DNA of 64,000 nt from Diadema setosum (GCF_964275005.1 NC_092699.1:22058333-22122332), one strand, 5' to 3'; shown: positions 34,360 through 46,194, counted from the first letter of the stretch. Numbers and translations: made by a program. The notes: generated by a model not told the origin, from the letters alone.

Positions 34360-36455
34360 TTTTGTTGTTGTTGTTTTTTTATTATATGTTACTCATATTT
34401 CTTTTGTTAAATTGTGCAAGGAATTTGTCATCAGCTTTGTGTCTTTCTTACTGTTTCCTCTTACTCTTTATTTATCCTCTCTCTCTCTCTCCCTCTCTCA
34501 TCTGTCGTCATATTTTCCTTCCTTTTTTTGTTCACTATATCGTTTATATAAAGCATGTGTTTCTGTACATTCTTCTTTGTTTCTGTTCACCAATCGTATT
34601 TCACTCTTATTTACTTTATCATAGTTGTTTGTATAAACTTAAAGTTACGTGCAACTCTGTATTATTGAAGTAATAACGTGAAATATGATTTTAAATTGGA
34701 CTCCGATAGCCAGACTATGGGTTGTTGAGTAAAATGAACTTTCAACTTTCGACTAATCACAGTCCCGCAAACACGTCATGAAAGGAAAGTGTCGATCGAT
34801 TAACAGATCGTGTAACGCAAACTCCCGAGCGCATTAGATCGATTTTCTTTATAATATCTGATTGCTACAAATTGTTGCCAATTACTGCGCAGAAACGATG
34901 GAATAATAGGTAATATCAATTTTGATAATTGACTTATATTTGTATGTTAATACTTTCATGAATGCTTGTTCACAACAATAGGTAAAACAAAATGCACCGT
35001 CTATAGGAGATTGATTGATTGATTGATTGATTGATTGTATGAATGATTGATTAATTCTATTCGATTTAGAATTATTTCCACTTTGTGTTCGCCAGCACAA
35101 AACAAACATAACTGACTTACAATACAATACCATTTTTGTCCTTTTTTTATTGAAGTACAAAAAAATGATAAGCACATCAAACTTTTGCAACAGAAGAGCA
35201 TTTATAGTCAAAGGGGGAGCCTACGCAGCTTGTATTTCCAGGGCCCGCAAAATAAATCGCATCGTTACTTTGATAGAATTGATCCGAATTCATTTCCACT
35301 TTGTGTTCACAAGAACAGGAAAAAATGAGTTACAATGATTATGAAAAAAAAAGAAAAAGTCTATTTTTTATGTAATCTCAGAACATGTTCAAATAATATA
35401 CACGCTTGCAACAAACCGTAAATAACTAGTCGTCATAAGAACCTAAGTGGAGGAGTCTAAATCAAAAGCACAACCAGTATACTAGATAGGGCCCCGAAAA
35501 AAATCCCATCATAACAGAACCGTAATTTACACAAACAACAACAACAACAAAGTATTCATACCTTTAAAAACAAGCCAATAACTATAAATTATAACAACTG
35601 AAACTAAAGCCCCGCAATGATAACAGAAAATGAGATGGAAGGATACGAAACAGAAGGAATAGATTAGACAACTTGAGATTAGAAGGGAAAGAAGAGATGG
35701 AGAGGGGAGCTGATATCGAACAGAAGGATTTAACATTTCAAATATAACATTGTTGTGATATTTGATTCCTAAATTGTCTCTTAAAATAAATGATAGACTG
35801 TCGATGTGTCAAAGTTGAATATAAATTGGTTAGTATATAAGTATTCTTTGAATGCGGGGTTTTGTTTAACCTGATGTTGTGAACAAATATTGATAAAAGT
35901 ACTAACATACAAAGGCAACTATTAATATAGCTAATGTGATTTTGATTGTTTCGGTACAGTAATTGTCAGTAATTTAGGGGAAACAGATTGATTTTACGAC
36001 CAACTGTGCTCAGGAGTTTGCATTTCAGAACCTGTTAATCGATATAGACACCTTTAGCAGTACTGTGATTATAGTGGAAAATTAAAATTTTATGTTCTTC
36101 ACTATAATTTATAACCCATATTATTGGTATCGGAGTCCAATGTAAAGTCATATTTCAATTCAATAATACAAACAGAGTTGCAAGGAACTTTGAAAATATA
36201 CATAATAATTGTAATCAAGTAAATCACAGCGAATTACGATTGGTGAAAAGAACCAAGAAAATGTACAGTAATATGTAATGATAGGCCTATTATAATACAC
36301 GACATCGTGAACAAAAAAAAAATGAAGGAAAATATGACGAGAAAGAGAGAGAGGCGGTGGGAGAGGAAAAAAAAAGGGGGAGGAAGGGGAAGAGTGAGAA
36401 GGACCCAAAACTGATGACATGAGCACAGCTGTACAAATTTAGAATGAAAGAAATA
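34360..36455. repeat. large inverted repeat, arms about 340 bp, spacer 1.4 kb
   Basis: The reverse complement of 34360-34708 aligns with 36128-36455: TATCGGAGTCCAAT at the inner edge, then AATAATACA...AGAGTTGCA, TACGATTGGTGAA, GAAGGAAAATATGACGA and CTGATGACA in the same order. The spacer holds (GATT)n at 35008-35035 and a duplicated TTTCCACTTTGTGTTC stretch. Either a foldback element or two opposed copies of one repeat; a partial third copy is at about 36530-36640. Confidence 0.8.
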
Positions 36456-36894
36456 CAAGTCACGTATAGTTAAGAAAAACAAAAAGGGAAAATAAAAAAC
36501 CCAAAGACGTTCGGAAATATATTCGCATCCATGATAAGTGAACAAAGAATGAAGGAAAAATGGAGACGAGAGAGAGGGGAGGAGAAATGAAGAGAAAGAA
36601 GGGGAGAGTGAAAAGACACGTTACAGATAAAGAAGTCACAGTCTGTAAAAAGGCTTATGCAGTAACTAAGAAAAGGACGAAATATAGTCATCTTAACATG
36701 TCTCATTATACAAGTACAAAACTTAGTTTAACTAGAAAGAACTGCCCTCTTTTCATACTTTTCACAATTAAATGATTCCCCTTCATTTTGGGCATTTTTC
36801 TGTGTTATCTTATCACGCAGGTCTATTTCTTTCGCTGTTCATTCACAGGCTGCAATGAAAAGGTAATAGAATTCATCACCACTTTTATTCACAC

Positions 36895-37870
36895 AATCTT
36901 TGATTTTGAAGTATTTGAATATCTTCCAGAAACTGTTGGGAATTTGTAATTAGCACAACGGAATTTGCGAGAAAATTTCCCTGCGAATCATTCCAGTGTT
37001 GGATGTACATTGTATTTCTTAAACTGAGGTTCCTGCTTGAAAATTCGATAGTGCAAACATTGGGGATTAAAATGTCTTCTATACATCACTGCGCCACTCT
37101 TCCTTACTGTTTTCATTTGATCTGGCGCTAACTAAACTTTTGCTTCTGCTAGAGTGAGATTTGATGCTTGATTGTATCAACTTTCCGTTAAATCTAGGTT
37201 GTATAATATCTAGCTTTTTAAAATATTTTAATGGGGTGTTATTTTCCAATGTTTGTAATCGAGTCAGGTCGTTTTTACATAGGGTATACGTTGTGTCTTG
37301 GAGTTTGCATTAATTAAGATTTCGGGGTGTCATTTTCCGATATTTGTAATCGATTTAGGTCAGTTTCACATAGGTTCCATAGGATAACGTTGTCTCTTGG
37401 ACTTGGGGTGTCATTTTCCGATATTTAGAATCGATTTAGGTGGTTTTCAATAGGATAGCGTTGTGTCTTGGAGTTTGTGTTGAGTTTGCATTGATTAATA
37501 TTTCGGCCTTCAAAGTAGTCAGTAATCATTCTGTTGTACATTTTCTACATTTTAAAAGCAAAATAAAATCTACCCGACATCTATTTGGTTTAAAAAAAAT
37601 ATTTTAACATTTCAATACAAATGATTTTCCGCGTTTTAGTTGACCGTTCAGGTGAGATGCTTGAAGAACTGAAGTAAACGTGACGTTAGTCATTCTTCGA
37701 TAGGATGGATTTACTTGATCGATATCTGTTTCGAGACGACAAAGTGGCCTACAAAGAGCCAGGTCCAGGTGCTGTAATTCTCCCTAATTTTAACCGCTAA
37801 CGGTTTGTATTAGTTTGCATTAATTAGTAGTTTGCATTTAGTTTGCATTAGTTTGCACAGTTTGCATCAG
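36895..37870 (+). repeat. dispersed repeat R1, copy A
   Basis: Begins ATCTTCCAGAAACTGTTGGG and shares TTCGATAGTGCAAACATTGG, TTGCTTCTGCTA and three sub-units of about 100-130 bp with GGGGTGTCATTTTCCGATAT with the 47-kb copy. It ends in repeated TTTGCATTAGTTTGCATTAG. No coding frame found. Confidence 0.88.
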
Positions 37871-37931
37871 TTTCCATTAGTCTGCGTCAATTAGTAACGA
37901 CGGGGCATTCGGCTTTACAATGTTGTTTCTG

Positions 37932-37968
37932 AATATGAACAGGGAGGTGACACCTCCCTGTCCATATT
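37932..37968. repeat. 18-bp-arm hairpin with 1-nt centre
   Basis: AATATGAACAGGGAGGTG, then A, then the complement with one mismatch. A very tight inverted repeat just right of repeat R1, followed by poly-A. Confidence 0.9.
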
Positions 37969-37969
37969 G

Positions 37970-38993
37970 AAAAAAAAAAAAACCACTTTTTATGAACAAA
38001 CAAGTCAGATATCAATTGTGAGGCAATGACAATGTCCTCGTCACATAATACTAATGTGCTTGTGACGGCCATTGAAGTTTTGGAAAATGCAATAAACTTC
38101 GATAGTTATAAGCTTTCCATTTTTTAATTTCTGGATTCAACTTTTACCAATATCTACTTGTTTGGCCTCACTCTCCTGCCTAACACTACCACATTATTCG
38201 TACCAGATAGTGTGTAGCGATGTTAGCACTCCCGAGGGCAAGCCGCCCTATAGATAAATCTGACTTCAGAGCACTGTAGCTTATGGCAGCCATAACTGGG
38301 AGCCAAAAACACTTTCAATGGGTTATGAGATGAGTCAGGGCGTTGCAATGTCAGTGCATGAATTATCTTTTATCAGGCATACTTGAAGACACCGGTTAGA
38401 AATTAGCATTAAAACATTACCCAAACCGAATTGGTCTATACGAGTGCCTCACATACTGGCAACCGAGAATTAGTGAGCATTGATTTCGCATGATATCAAA
38501 GAATCTATTCTCCGTATAGAATCTTTTATGACATTCGACATTGTAAGGGTTTATCTGACAGGGGGTTATACCATATGCGTGCAGTTTGAGCTGAGTAATG
38601 GAAAATCTAACGGGATCGCTGATTTGTTAGCTATTTGAATGAAGCAAGTACAGTAATTAGTCACTTATATACTATGGAACGATTTATTCCAAACCCTTTA
38701 ACACGGTAGTATAAAATAATGGACGAATAGCAAATGGAAATAAAAGGATGAGTAGCAAAATGGACAATTAGAAATGGAGTGCTCGATTCAAATGTTTACT
38801 GCAGACTCCTCATGTCTGGAAAAGTACCAAATAGAATGCTTGTTAGGCATTATAGATTCAGGAACTCATGCATGCTGTTGGAATAGAATAAGACTGGTAG
38901 TGGCGCAGATAATGTAGATGTAAAGATTGGTCGAGATGATGCATCGGCAGAGAGTATGAAAATTTTTTCTAGAGGTACTTTTTTTCTTCTTCT

Positions 38994-39027
<34 letters not shown>

Positions 39028-39195
39028 GGGGGGGGGGGCTAATTTAAAAAGAAATAATAATTGCCGGATCAAAAAGACATGAACACTGGGTTGGCCCCTA
39101 TCCTGAATTCCAATATCATGGCCGCCATGAAGAAACAATTAGGGCTTAAAAATTGGCTTCTAAATGACTAATGGCAATAATATTTCGTACACAAG
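37970..39195. other. intergenic with poly-T/poly-G tract
   Basis: No gene recognised. A long T run followed by G run lies at about 38987-39039. Confidence 0.5.
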
Positions 39196-39345
39196 GGCTT
39201 TTGGACATGCTAAATTCAAATTCATGTGATGGATGGATTTGAAATGTCTGACAAACATATCGAAAGGCCGCCCATTGAATTTCAGTGTGCCGCCTCGACG
39301 AAAAGTTGAAAATCCATATATTAAGTTCTAAATGACGAATGTCGC
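39196..39345 (+). repeat. dispersed repeat R2, copy 1
   Basis: About 145 bp starting GACATGCTAAATTCAAATTC, with GGATTTGAAATGTCTGACAA and AAAAGTTGAAAATCC; highly similar to 40334-40476. Confidence 0.9.
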
Positions 39346-40333
39346 TCCGTGCAGGGAAGAATTGATGAGATCTATAGCAGGTGTTGATGAGTTGCTTTGA
39401 CGAAACACAGCGTTCCTGTTTAAATATGCATAGTTCCTCAATCACAGCAAACCGAACGAGCAGCAGTTCGATGCCCCTTTCAATACTTTCGGCATGATTG
39501 TGTAACAGGACACGTGAACAAAAATCAGTTAAAAAAGCAGGCATACTTCGGATCGTTAACTGTAACATGATACTTAAGTATACACAAAAGTAGGGCCCTG
39601 CTTTAGCCAACATTTCATAATCAGATTCCCAGAAATATTTCACATTCAAGTTCTAAACTTCGCAAACCGAAGCCATTTTGTGCGCAAGGTAGTTGATCGA
39701 TTTTTTTATCAAGAAAAACTGAAGTGATTTGTTCGCTGCCATATTACCCCCAAATCCCACACAGGATTTCCACATTTCTTCTGAACGGAGGTGTCCGTGA
39801 TATATTCGAACTCTGTAAAAGAGCGGCTTAGAGCACTGTCAAAGACAGTGGAATGTCTGTAAGCATTCAAGAATTGTCATGCAATGAATCTACGAAAAAT
39901 TTGCACAAACTGCAAAGAGATTTCGCTCCTTCTCTATAAAAGGCCTATCGAGACAACGAATTCCCGAACGAATTAAAAAAAAAAATGGAGATGGGTTCGG
40001 ATCCGTTGCTAATGCTTCAGAATAGTTCATAACAATCACCAAGTTTGACGTTCTTTTTCCAGTAGCTAGTTTCGCAGAGATACGCTGGAGCAGGTTTTTT
40101 TTTTTTTTCTTTCTTTGACATGTTCAAAATAAAAGTCAGCTCCGGCGTGTCTCTGCGAATCCCTGTACAGCATAGCAACAGCCCCGAGTTTTACATGCAT
40201 TTGCATGATATTCGACGGTCGAAAGGCTTCATTTGAATAAAGAAACGTTACCCGTTTTGGCAAATTACGCATTACTTTACGTGCCGGGATTACGCGTCAT
40301 TGACAGTGGCATGGTGGTGTCAGAGGAGAAAAC

Positions 40334-40600
40334 ATGCTAAATTCAAATTCATGTGGCGGATGGATTTGAAATGTCTGACAAACATATCGAATGGCCGCCA
40401 TTTTGAATTTCAGTATGCCGCCTCGAACAAAAAGTTGAAAATCCCTATCTTAAGTTCTAAATTGCCAATGTCGCTGAAATTGGTTGCACATAAATATTAT
40501 AACACGCTTGGTTAGGAAATGGAATATGAACCCTGATCTGTCTGATGAGCGGTTTGCCCGCCATTTTGAATTCCAATATGGCTGCTAAGACTAATATTAC
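40334..40600 (+). repeat. dispersed repeat R2, copy 2 with extra unit
   Basis: Repeats copy 1 over about 145 bp, then a related unit GCCGCCATTTTGAATTCCAATATGGC (written here in parts: GCCGCCATTTT, TTCCAATATGG) near 40557. A similar CCAATATCATGGCCGCC piece is at 39108. Confidence 0.85.
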
Positions 40601-41269
40601 GACCAATCACTTGAAATACAATAGGAGCTGGGGGGGGGGGGGGACTGCTGATTCAATTTGCATTGGTGAAGAGAAGGATTTTGTCATTAGGGCAGGAAGT
40701 AGGTCTACACATCTTGCTCCTTTGGTTATGTCTACAGAAGTTGGTCTCAAAGGTAACAGGCGCCGATAATTGCTTGAGTAATCATAGAATTCAATTTTTC
40801 ACAGTTTGCAGGGTTCATAATGACAGGCCCCATGCAAAGCACAAGCTGTTTTGATTGCGTAATATAGGGTATGAAATCTGCTGAATCTCTGGTTGTTAGC
40901 ACTGAAGACGATAAGGAATTTGTCTTGAAGGAAGAGACCTGTTTGTTTTCCTCCTTTGTAATGCTCGCTGTTGCTTGCCTCACACAGCAAAAGGCAGTCA
41001 GAGTTTCCATGCATTTAAATAAAATTCAGCTTTTGAAAGCATTCACTTAAAGACCTAATAAAATGCTTGCAAAATTTTTTAATATGCAAAAGAAATGTAA
41101 AATATATGTCATGATTATCAATGTAAATATGTTGTCAGTGTCGTTCCGGTTTTCATCGCTTCTAGAAACTCCCCCAAATATCACATTTTTGGAGGACCCC
41201 GTTGCAGCTTTTGCGAAAAAGATAGTCACGTGACCAACACCCCTGAACTGATTGATGACGTATAAGCAC

Positions 41270-41960
41270 GGAGTTGTGCTCAGTTAGCAGACGCCGCTCA
41301 GCACAAGCACTCAGATTACTAGCTTGGTACACGCGCGTACACGATAGCTAGCCACGCAGCCCGGCCAGGCCCGGGCCCCGCGGGATGTGCGCTCCCGGTC
41401 GACACGTACTGACTGTCGACATGTACGCATTACCACGTACATTATCACTAAGTTAGCTTGCACAGATACCTGGTACCTCTAGCATAATGTCTTCCCCTAT
41501 ATGGGTAAACTTCGACATTGATGATGATGATGAAGACTGCAGCTCTGACGATAGCGGAGAGGAAGAGGAGGCACATGAAGTTGAAGGGGAAGATGGGGAG
41601 GGAGAGGCAGCCGATGAACCAGAACGTTATCGTGGGGCTGCATCTCCCCCGCTCGCTGCCAGTGCAAGAGCGTATGAACATGGCACCAAGCCCGAGAATA
41701 GATCTCACGGAAACGATCGCCTGGGAAATACAGAGTGGTATGTCTGGTATGCCCCCATATAGTTTAACGTTAGAAAGGATACACTGTATTCTACATGACT
41801 GACATCGTAAGTTGTAACTGTCTAGTAAGTAGATTAGAAGAACAGGCCCAGCTAGCTCGCTCACAAAGTGAGCGGCTACTCCGGCCGCAGCAAGCAAGCG
41901 GGAGCGTCCCGGCCGTGGCCTGGCCCGTCGGCCGGCGCTTACAAGTTAAACTACCAGTAG
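41270..41960. promoter_or_regulatory. CpG-rich block around a candidate first exon
   Basis: Clearly GC- and CpG-richer than its neighbours (GCCCGGCCAGGCCCGGGCC, GTCGGCCGGCGC). Such blocks often mark transcription starts in this kind of genome. It brackets the open frame at 41487-41737. Confidence 0.5.
41487..41737 (+). CDS. candidate first exon, acidic protein with RLGNTEW motif
   Basis: An ATG in a GC-rich block opens 83 codons: MSSPIWVNFDIDDDDEDCSS, then Glu/Asp-rich, then a segment ending HGNDRLGNTE and TG before a good donor (GTATGT at 41738). Known: many invertebrate and fish proteins with a P2X7-ballast-like zinc domain carry a GNT-[D/E]-W-C-x-C-G-x-C stretch right after an acidic N-terminus, so this may be their first exon. 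The expected Cys-rich second exon was not found in the window. It may be an orphaned or partial gene copy. Confidence 0.42.
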
Positions 41961-42087
41961 TAGTCTAGTAGTAGATCTAGTAGCAGTCTACTAGTAGTTA
42001 TAATAGTCTACTAGTAGTAGTAGTCTACTAGTACTACTACTAGTAGTGTACTATTACCACTACGGCACTAGGTCTAGTAGACTAGTA
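41948..42087. repeat. CTAGTAG-rich simple repeat
   Basis: Interlaced TAG, CTAGTAG and CTACTAG runs make many short palindromes (for example CTACTAGTAG). Simple-sequence expansion beside the GC-rich block. Confidence 0.85.
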
Positions 42088-42100
42088 AGTAGTATAGCGA

Positions 42101-42610
42101 GGTGCCCGCACCTCGTCAGGGGCCCGAATACCGTCACCCCGCTTAAAATTGTTTTAAGCGCACTAAACAAAAATTTATGCCCGGGACTGTGTTCAGTAAG
42201 CTTGAAACTTGGCAGGGCTACCACAACCAAGCAAACTGTGGTGAAAACCGAACGATTTTTCGCGAAAATCTGAAATTTAATCGGAATACGTGTTATAAGT
42301 ATCACAACTGTCCCCGCACGCATCTTTTACGTGTATGGGAGCATCACGGTCACCCGCACACGTCTTTTACGTGCTTTGTCTATGGGAGCGCGGATGACGA
42401 GTTGCGGGCCCCTTCCTTAGCGCGCAACTTTTTCGCATCGTTCGCGTTTGACGACGATAGCAGCAAATTTTCGATATCGATCAGTGAAATTGTGGTTCCA
42501 TTGGAATTTTCAGCATTTTTCCTGTATGTGAGTTGGATTTCAAAGAATTTCAGTGGCGAAATGTGATTCAAATATGCGCAAACATTAACTATGACGAGGT
42601 GCGGGTCACC
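42101..42610. mobile_element. putative TIR element
   Basis: Left end GGTGCCCGCACCTCGTCA and inverted right end GGTGACCCGCACCTCGTCA are nearly identical. No adjacent target duplication was found. A 129-codon open frame inside (42177-42566) has no recognised domain and is probably incidental. Confidence 0.5.
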
Positions 42611-42869
42611 CAAGTATAATAGCAGAATCTTTGGTAGTAGTACAGAGGCTACACTCTAACGATTAACGGTTAGGGGGATATGTTGTTACAGGGTGGGTCG
42701 TGGCTAAAAAAAAAAAGAAAAAGAAAAAAAAAGCCTAACACGTTAACCAGTTTCCCATATAGTCAGTTTCTGCAATATGATCAGTAATTTAGATGCGTCA
42801 TTTTCTCAGAAAAACGATACCAAGAATGATCGTCAATTTTGGTCGAGTAGTTTTTGTTTTATGCTAAAA

Positions 42870-43320
42870 ATCATACTGTGGAAGGAAGCCCAAACGCCGT
42901 GACCGATGAATGCCACGGTGGGGCTGGATTCACGAGTAGGTCTAGGCCTATAAAGCAGGCGAGTCGCCGTAGTATTAGTACAGACACGCAGTGGTGGTGG
43001 GGCTATAGTCGTGAAATAGGCCCCACCGCAGTCACGCGTGCACCGTACCCGTGCGTTTATAGCAATCAAGGGTACGTCCTCCTAGGGTTTAGGGTTAGGT
43101 AGGGTTGTATTTATGGTTAAATTAGTCGAGCCGAGGGCCATATTATGAAGTCATTTTCGCCGCATGCACGAGTATTCACTGTGGAAGGCAGCCCCACCGC
43201 CGTGCTTACCTACCGAGATGAACGCCACACGGTGGGGCTGAAACAGGCGAGTCGCCGTAGTATTACTATAGTACAGACACGCAGTGGTGGGGCCTATTTC
43301 ACGAGTTTGCCGAAAATAAT
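42870..43320. repeat. two-copy repeat with CCCCACCG / GGTGGGG termini
   Basis: Copies at about 42885-43030 and 43175-43310 share ACTGTGGAAGG, GCCACGGTGGGGCT-like, GCAGGCGAGTCGCCGTAGTA and ACAGACACGCAGTGGTGGGG. Between them is a telomere-like TAGGGTTTAGGGTTAGG. Pieces (GGACACGCAGCGGTGGGG, AGGTAGGGTTTTATTTA) also occur at 26860-27000. Confidence 0.75.
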
Positions 43321-43429
43321 GGATATCCAAGCGTACCACAGTTGTAATCTGTATTATTGGCAGTATTAAATCCGATACAGTTCATTAAATATTTTCTATT
43401 CTTTTGTCTAAAGGCTTGGCCAATGACAA

Positions 43430-43580
43430 TAGTGCAGCGCAGCACCTGCTATGCGCTCGCTAGCTCGCTCCCCCGCCAGCGCTAGCCAGTGCAGCCGCCG
43501 GCCGCGCGCCGGCTGTCGCTGCGCTGCGCTAGCATAGCCTTGCCAGCTCGCTGGCTACGGATAGACTGGTCGTGAACGAC
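43430..43580. other. second GC-rich block
   Basis: Rich in GCTCGCT and CGCGCGCCGG. No open frame with support; possibly part of a repeat or a CpG cluster. Confidence 0.4.
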
Positions 43581-43851
43581 TCCGTTCTTAGACGTCATCA
43601 CAATTTAGAAGTGATAATGCGCCGCATGCGGTGAAAGTATAGCAAGTTTTCCAAAACCGAGGAAATTGCATCCATTATGTTAACAAATATAGAACAAAAT
43701 TCAGAACAGTAAAAAACCCCGCACAACCATAGAATTACTTAGAATTTAACATTTAATATTATTACATCATTGAGAAAAAAATGCCAAAACCATTTTATTA
43801 GGTCTTTAACTAGCAAAATGTTATCTGCACTCAGTTTGGTGGCGCAGGCAG

Positions 43852-44062
43852 GTGGTTACACCACGGTGGTACTGCCCTGTGGTACGTCCCAAAATACCAC
43901 AGGACAATTCCTGTGGTACTGTTCTGTGGTACTGTTCCTGTGGTACTGCCCTGTGGTACGTCCCAAAATACCACAGGACAATTCCTGTGGTACTGTCCTG
44001 TGGTACTTGTGGCACTTGTGGTACCGTCCTGTGGTAATTACCACAGGAGTACCACAGGACTT
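43852..44062. repeat. CCTGTGGTAC module cluster
   Basis: About nine TGTGGTA modules and four inverted TACCACAGG modules in 210 bp. A 74-bp-offset direct duplication starts at 43871 and 43945 (ACTGCCCTGTGGTACGTCCC). Open frames on both strands are by-products of the repeat. Confidence 0.9.
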
Positions 44063-45045
44063 TTTCGTAAGGATGCACTGTTTTCACGTGGAATACTACT
44101 GTCATTGAGTAATTTGAGGGAGGTTGGGGTCAGCAGGAGTGTGTCGGAATTGTTTCTGTGATGAGCGGGTCTTTTGGTGGAGTCTTGGGCTTTCAAATGG
44201 ACGAATTGTGATAGACAGGGGACAAATTTGCGGTGATTTATGGTTTGGAAAGTTGTCGGGTTGGGGCGGTATTGTAAAACAGTGAAACTGCACTGAAGAT
44301 CCCATGTTTGCTTGTTTTTAATCACCATCATTATCATCTCAACGCCACCTTCATTATCAGCTTCACCATCATAATCATTGCATTTTACAGTCATTGCCAC
44401 AGACGGGTCATTATCATCATCACCTGGGATCACCATCTTGGGATTTTACAGTTTTTGGATTTATGATGTAGGCTGATGATGTTTGATATAGATTATGTTA
44501 TTTATGAGCTGTTATACCTCCGCTTCCTTTTCCATTCTTACTTTTCTTTCTTTTCTCTACCGTTAATCCTCCCTTTATAATTTTTTCTGGCAAATTGACG
44601 TATAATTACAATATATTTAATATACAGTATTCTAAAGTGATTATGTGGAATACAATGGTGGAATGTAGAAAGAAATGTAGATGATGATATAATCACTGAT
44701 ATTGTTTTCGTATGTGTTAATTTGCTTGTTGTGTATATTTTAAGGCGAGTTGGTTTGAGTTGTTTCAGTTTATCGCGTGCTAGTAGGATATTAACACCTC
44801 GCTGCTAATATCACTGTGAAAATTCATTCGCACTGACGTCATCCCTGACGAATGGGGAGGACCCCCGAAAATTCGGATTTTTAATTAAAATCAAGATTGG
44901 CATTTAATGCATTCCCCTATTGTGACATTATTATTGCTATTTCTAGTACTGCCAATACGCGGAGCAACTATAATATATATATATGTATATAAAGTATTTG
45001 TTATGCTTCGTATTTATATAATATGTTAAAATCCCGCACTGAATT
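44063..45045. other. intergenic, no gene seen
   Basis: AT-rich with short frames; a CAT/ATC-rich stretch near 44325-44430. Nothing supported. Confidence 0.4.
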
Positions 45046-45597
45046 GTTCAATTCAATTCAATTCAATTCAATTTTATTGTCCGTTTCTGGAAATGTGTTT
45101 TGTTTGCATGCATATCCGGTTACATCGATACCTTTTGACATATACAAGGCACACGTATACATTGTAACATAGATACATAGACATGATAGACATACAAAAG
45201 ATATACATCAATACAATATCACTATCATTGTCATGAATATATAACATCAAAGAAATATTAACCTGTATAAGTCAACATTGTATTGGATGTGGTGTGCATA
45301 ATTAATATATACGGGTGTACAAATAATATGTGTCAATTGATAATTGGTATGTTTACATGCATATCCGGTTACATCGATACATTATACATATTATACAAAG
45401 CACACACATACATTGTAGCATAAATACATAGACATGATAAACATACGAAAGATATACAGCGATACAATATCACTATCATTGTCATAGATATATAACATCA
45501 AAGAAGTATTAATCTGTATGAGTCAACATTGTATTGGATGTGGTGTGCATATAATATCATGCGGGTGTATAAATATGTGTCAATTGATAATAACTTT
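45046..45597 (-). mobile_element. (TTGAA)n-tailed element with 249-bp tandem duplication
   Basis: ATTCAATTCAATTTTATTGT at the left is, on the minus strand, a 3' end of the ACAATAAAATTGAAT(TGAAT)n type common to LINE/SINE tails. It is followed by two copies of a 249-bp unit (from 45100 and 45349; landmark CATATCCGGTTACATCGATA). Confidence 0.65.
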
Positions 45598-46194
45598 AAA
45601 TAAGCAATACAAATGAATGCATGTTTATATGTAAATAATGATTGTATAAAAATCTTGAAGGATACATACGTGTGTGTGTATGTGCATGTGTGTGAAGGTA
45701 CAAAAATATGGATCTATGTGTTTTTGACAAAAAAAAAATATATATATATACATCACACCACGGTCATAATCATTCTATATACTCCTGAAGTAATATTTTC
45801 ACTTGACTTTAACCTTTGGCCTTTGACCAAATAGCCCAGAACTTGCCCTGCAAAATCTTTGTATAATGACAAAATTGGTATACACTGAATTTAAAACATA
45901 CGAGCAAACAAACCAACCTTGGGGCAATTGATAAACACAGCTTCATCCACTCATACATAATAATGATATACATATCTGATGTTTGACATAATACAGATTT
46001 GATAATTATAACACAAAACTACACAAACAAGATATTACAATCTGAGCAATGTCTCTCCGTTCAACATTCTAATCGAGCCAGGCACAAAAGAGTCCAGGAA
46101 CCTACTTGTTCTACATCGAAGCGATGTTAAACGATTAAAATGAATTGAAGTGAAGTGAAGTGAATGAATTGAATTGAAGTGAAGTGAATTAATT

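Noticed and set aside
39146-39649. 167-codon minus-strand frame
   Set aside because: It overlaps repeat R2, has no recognised domain and no splice support; chance frame.
41448-41897. 149-codon minus-strand frame
   Set aside because: Antisense shadow of the acidic candidate exon; its hydrophobic look comes from reading Asp/Glu codons backwards.
42177-42566. 129-codon plus-strand frame
   Set aside because: Lies in a putative TIR element and shows no domain or coding pattern I can support.
43770-44436. Several overlapping frames rich in VVLWYC or TTGQYH
   Set aside because: Direct products of the CCTGTGGTAC module cluster on both strands.
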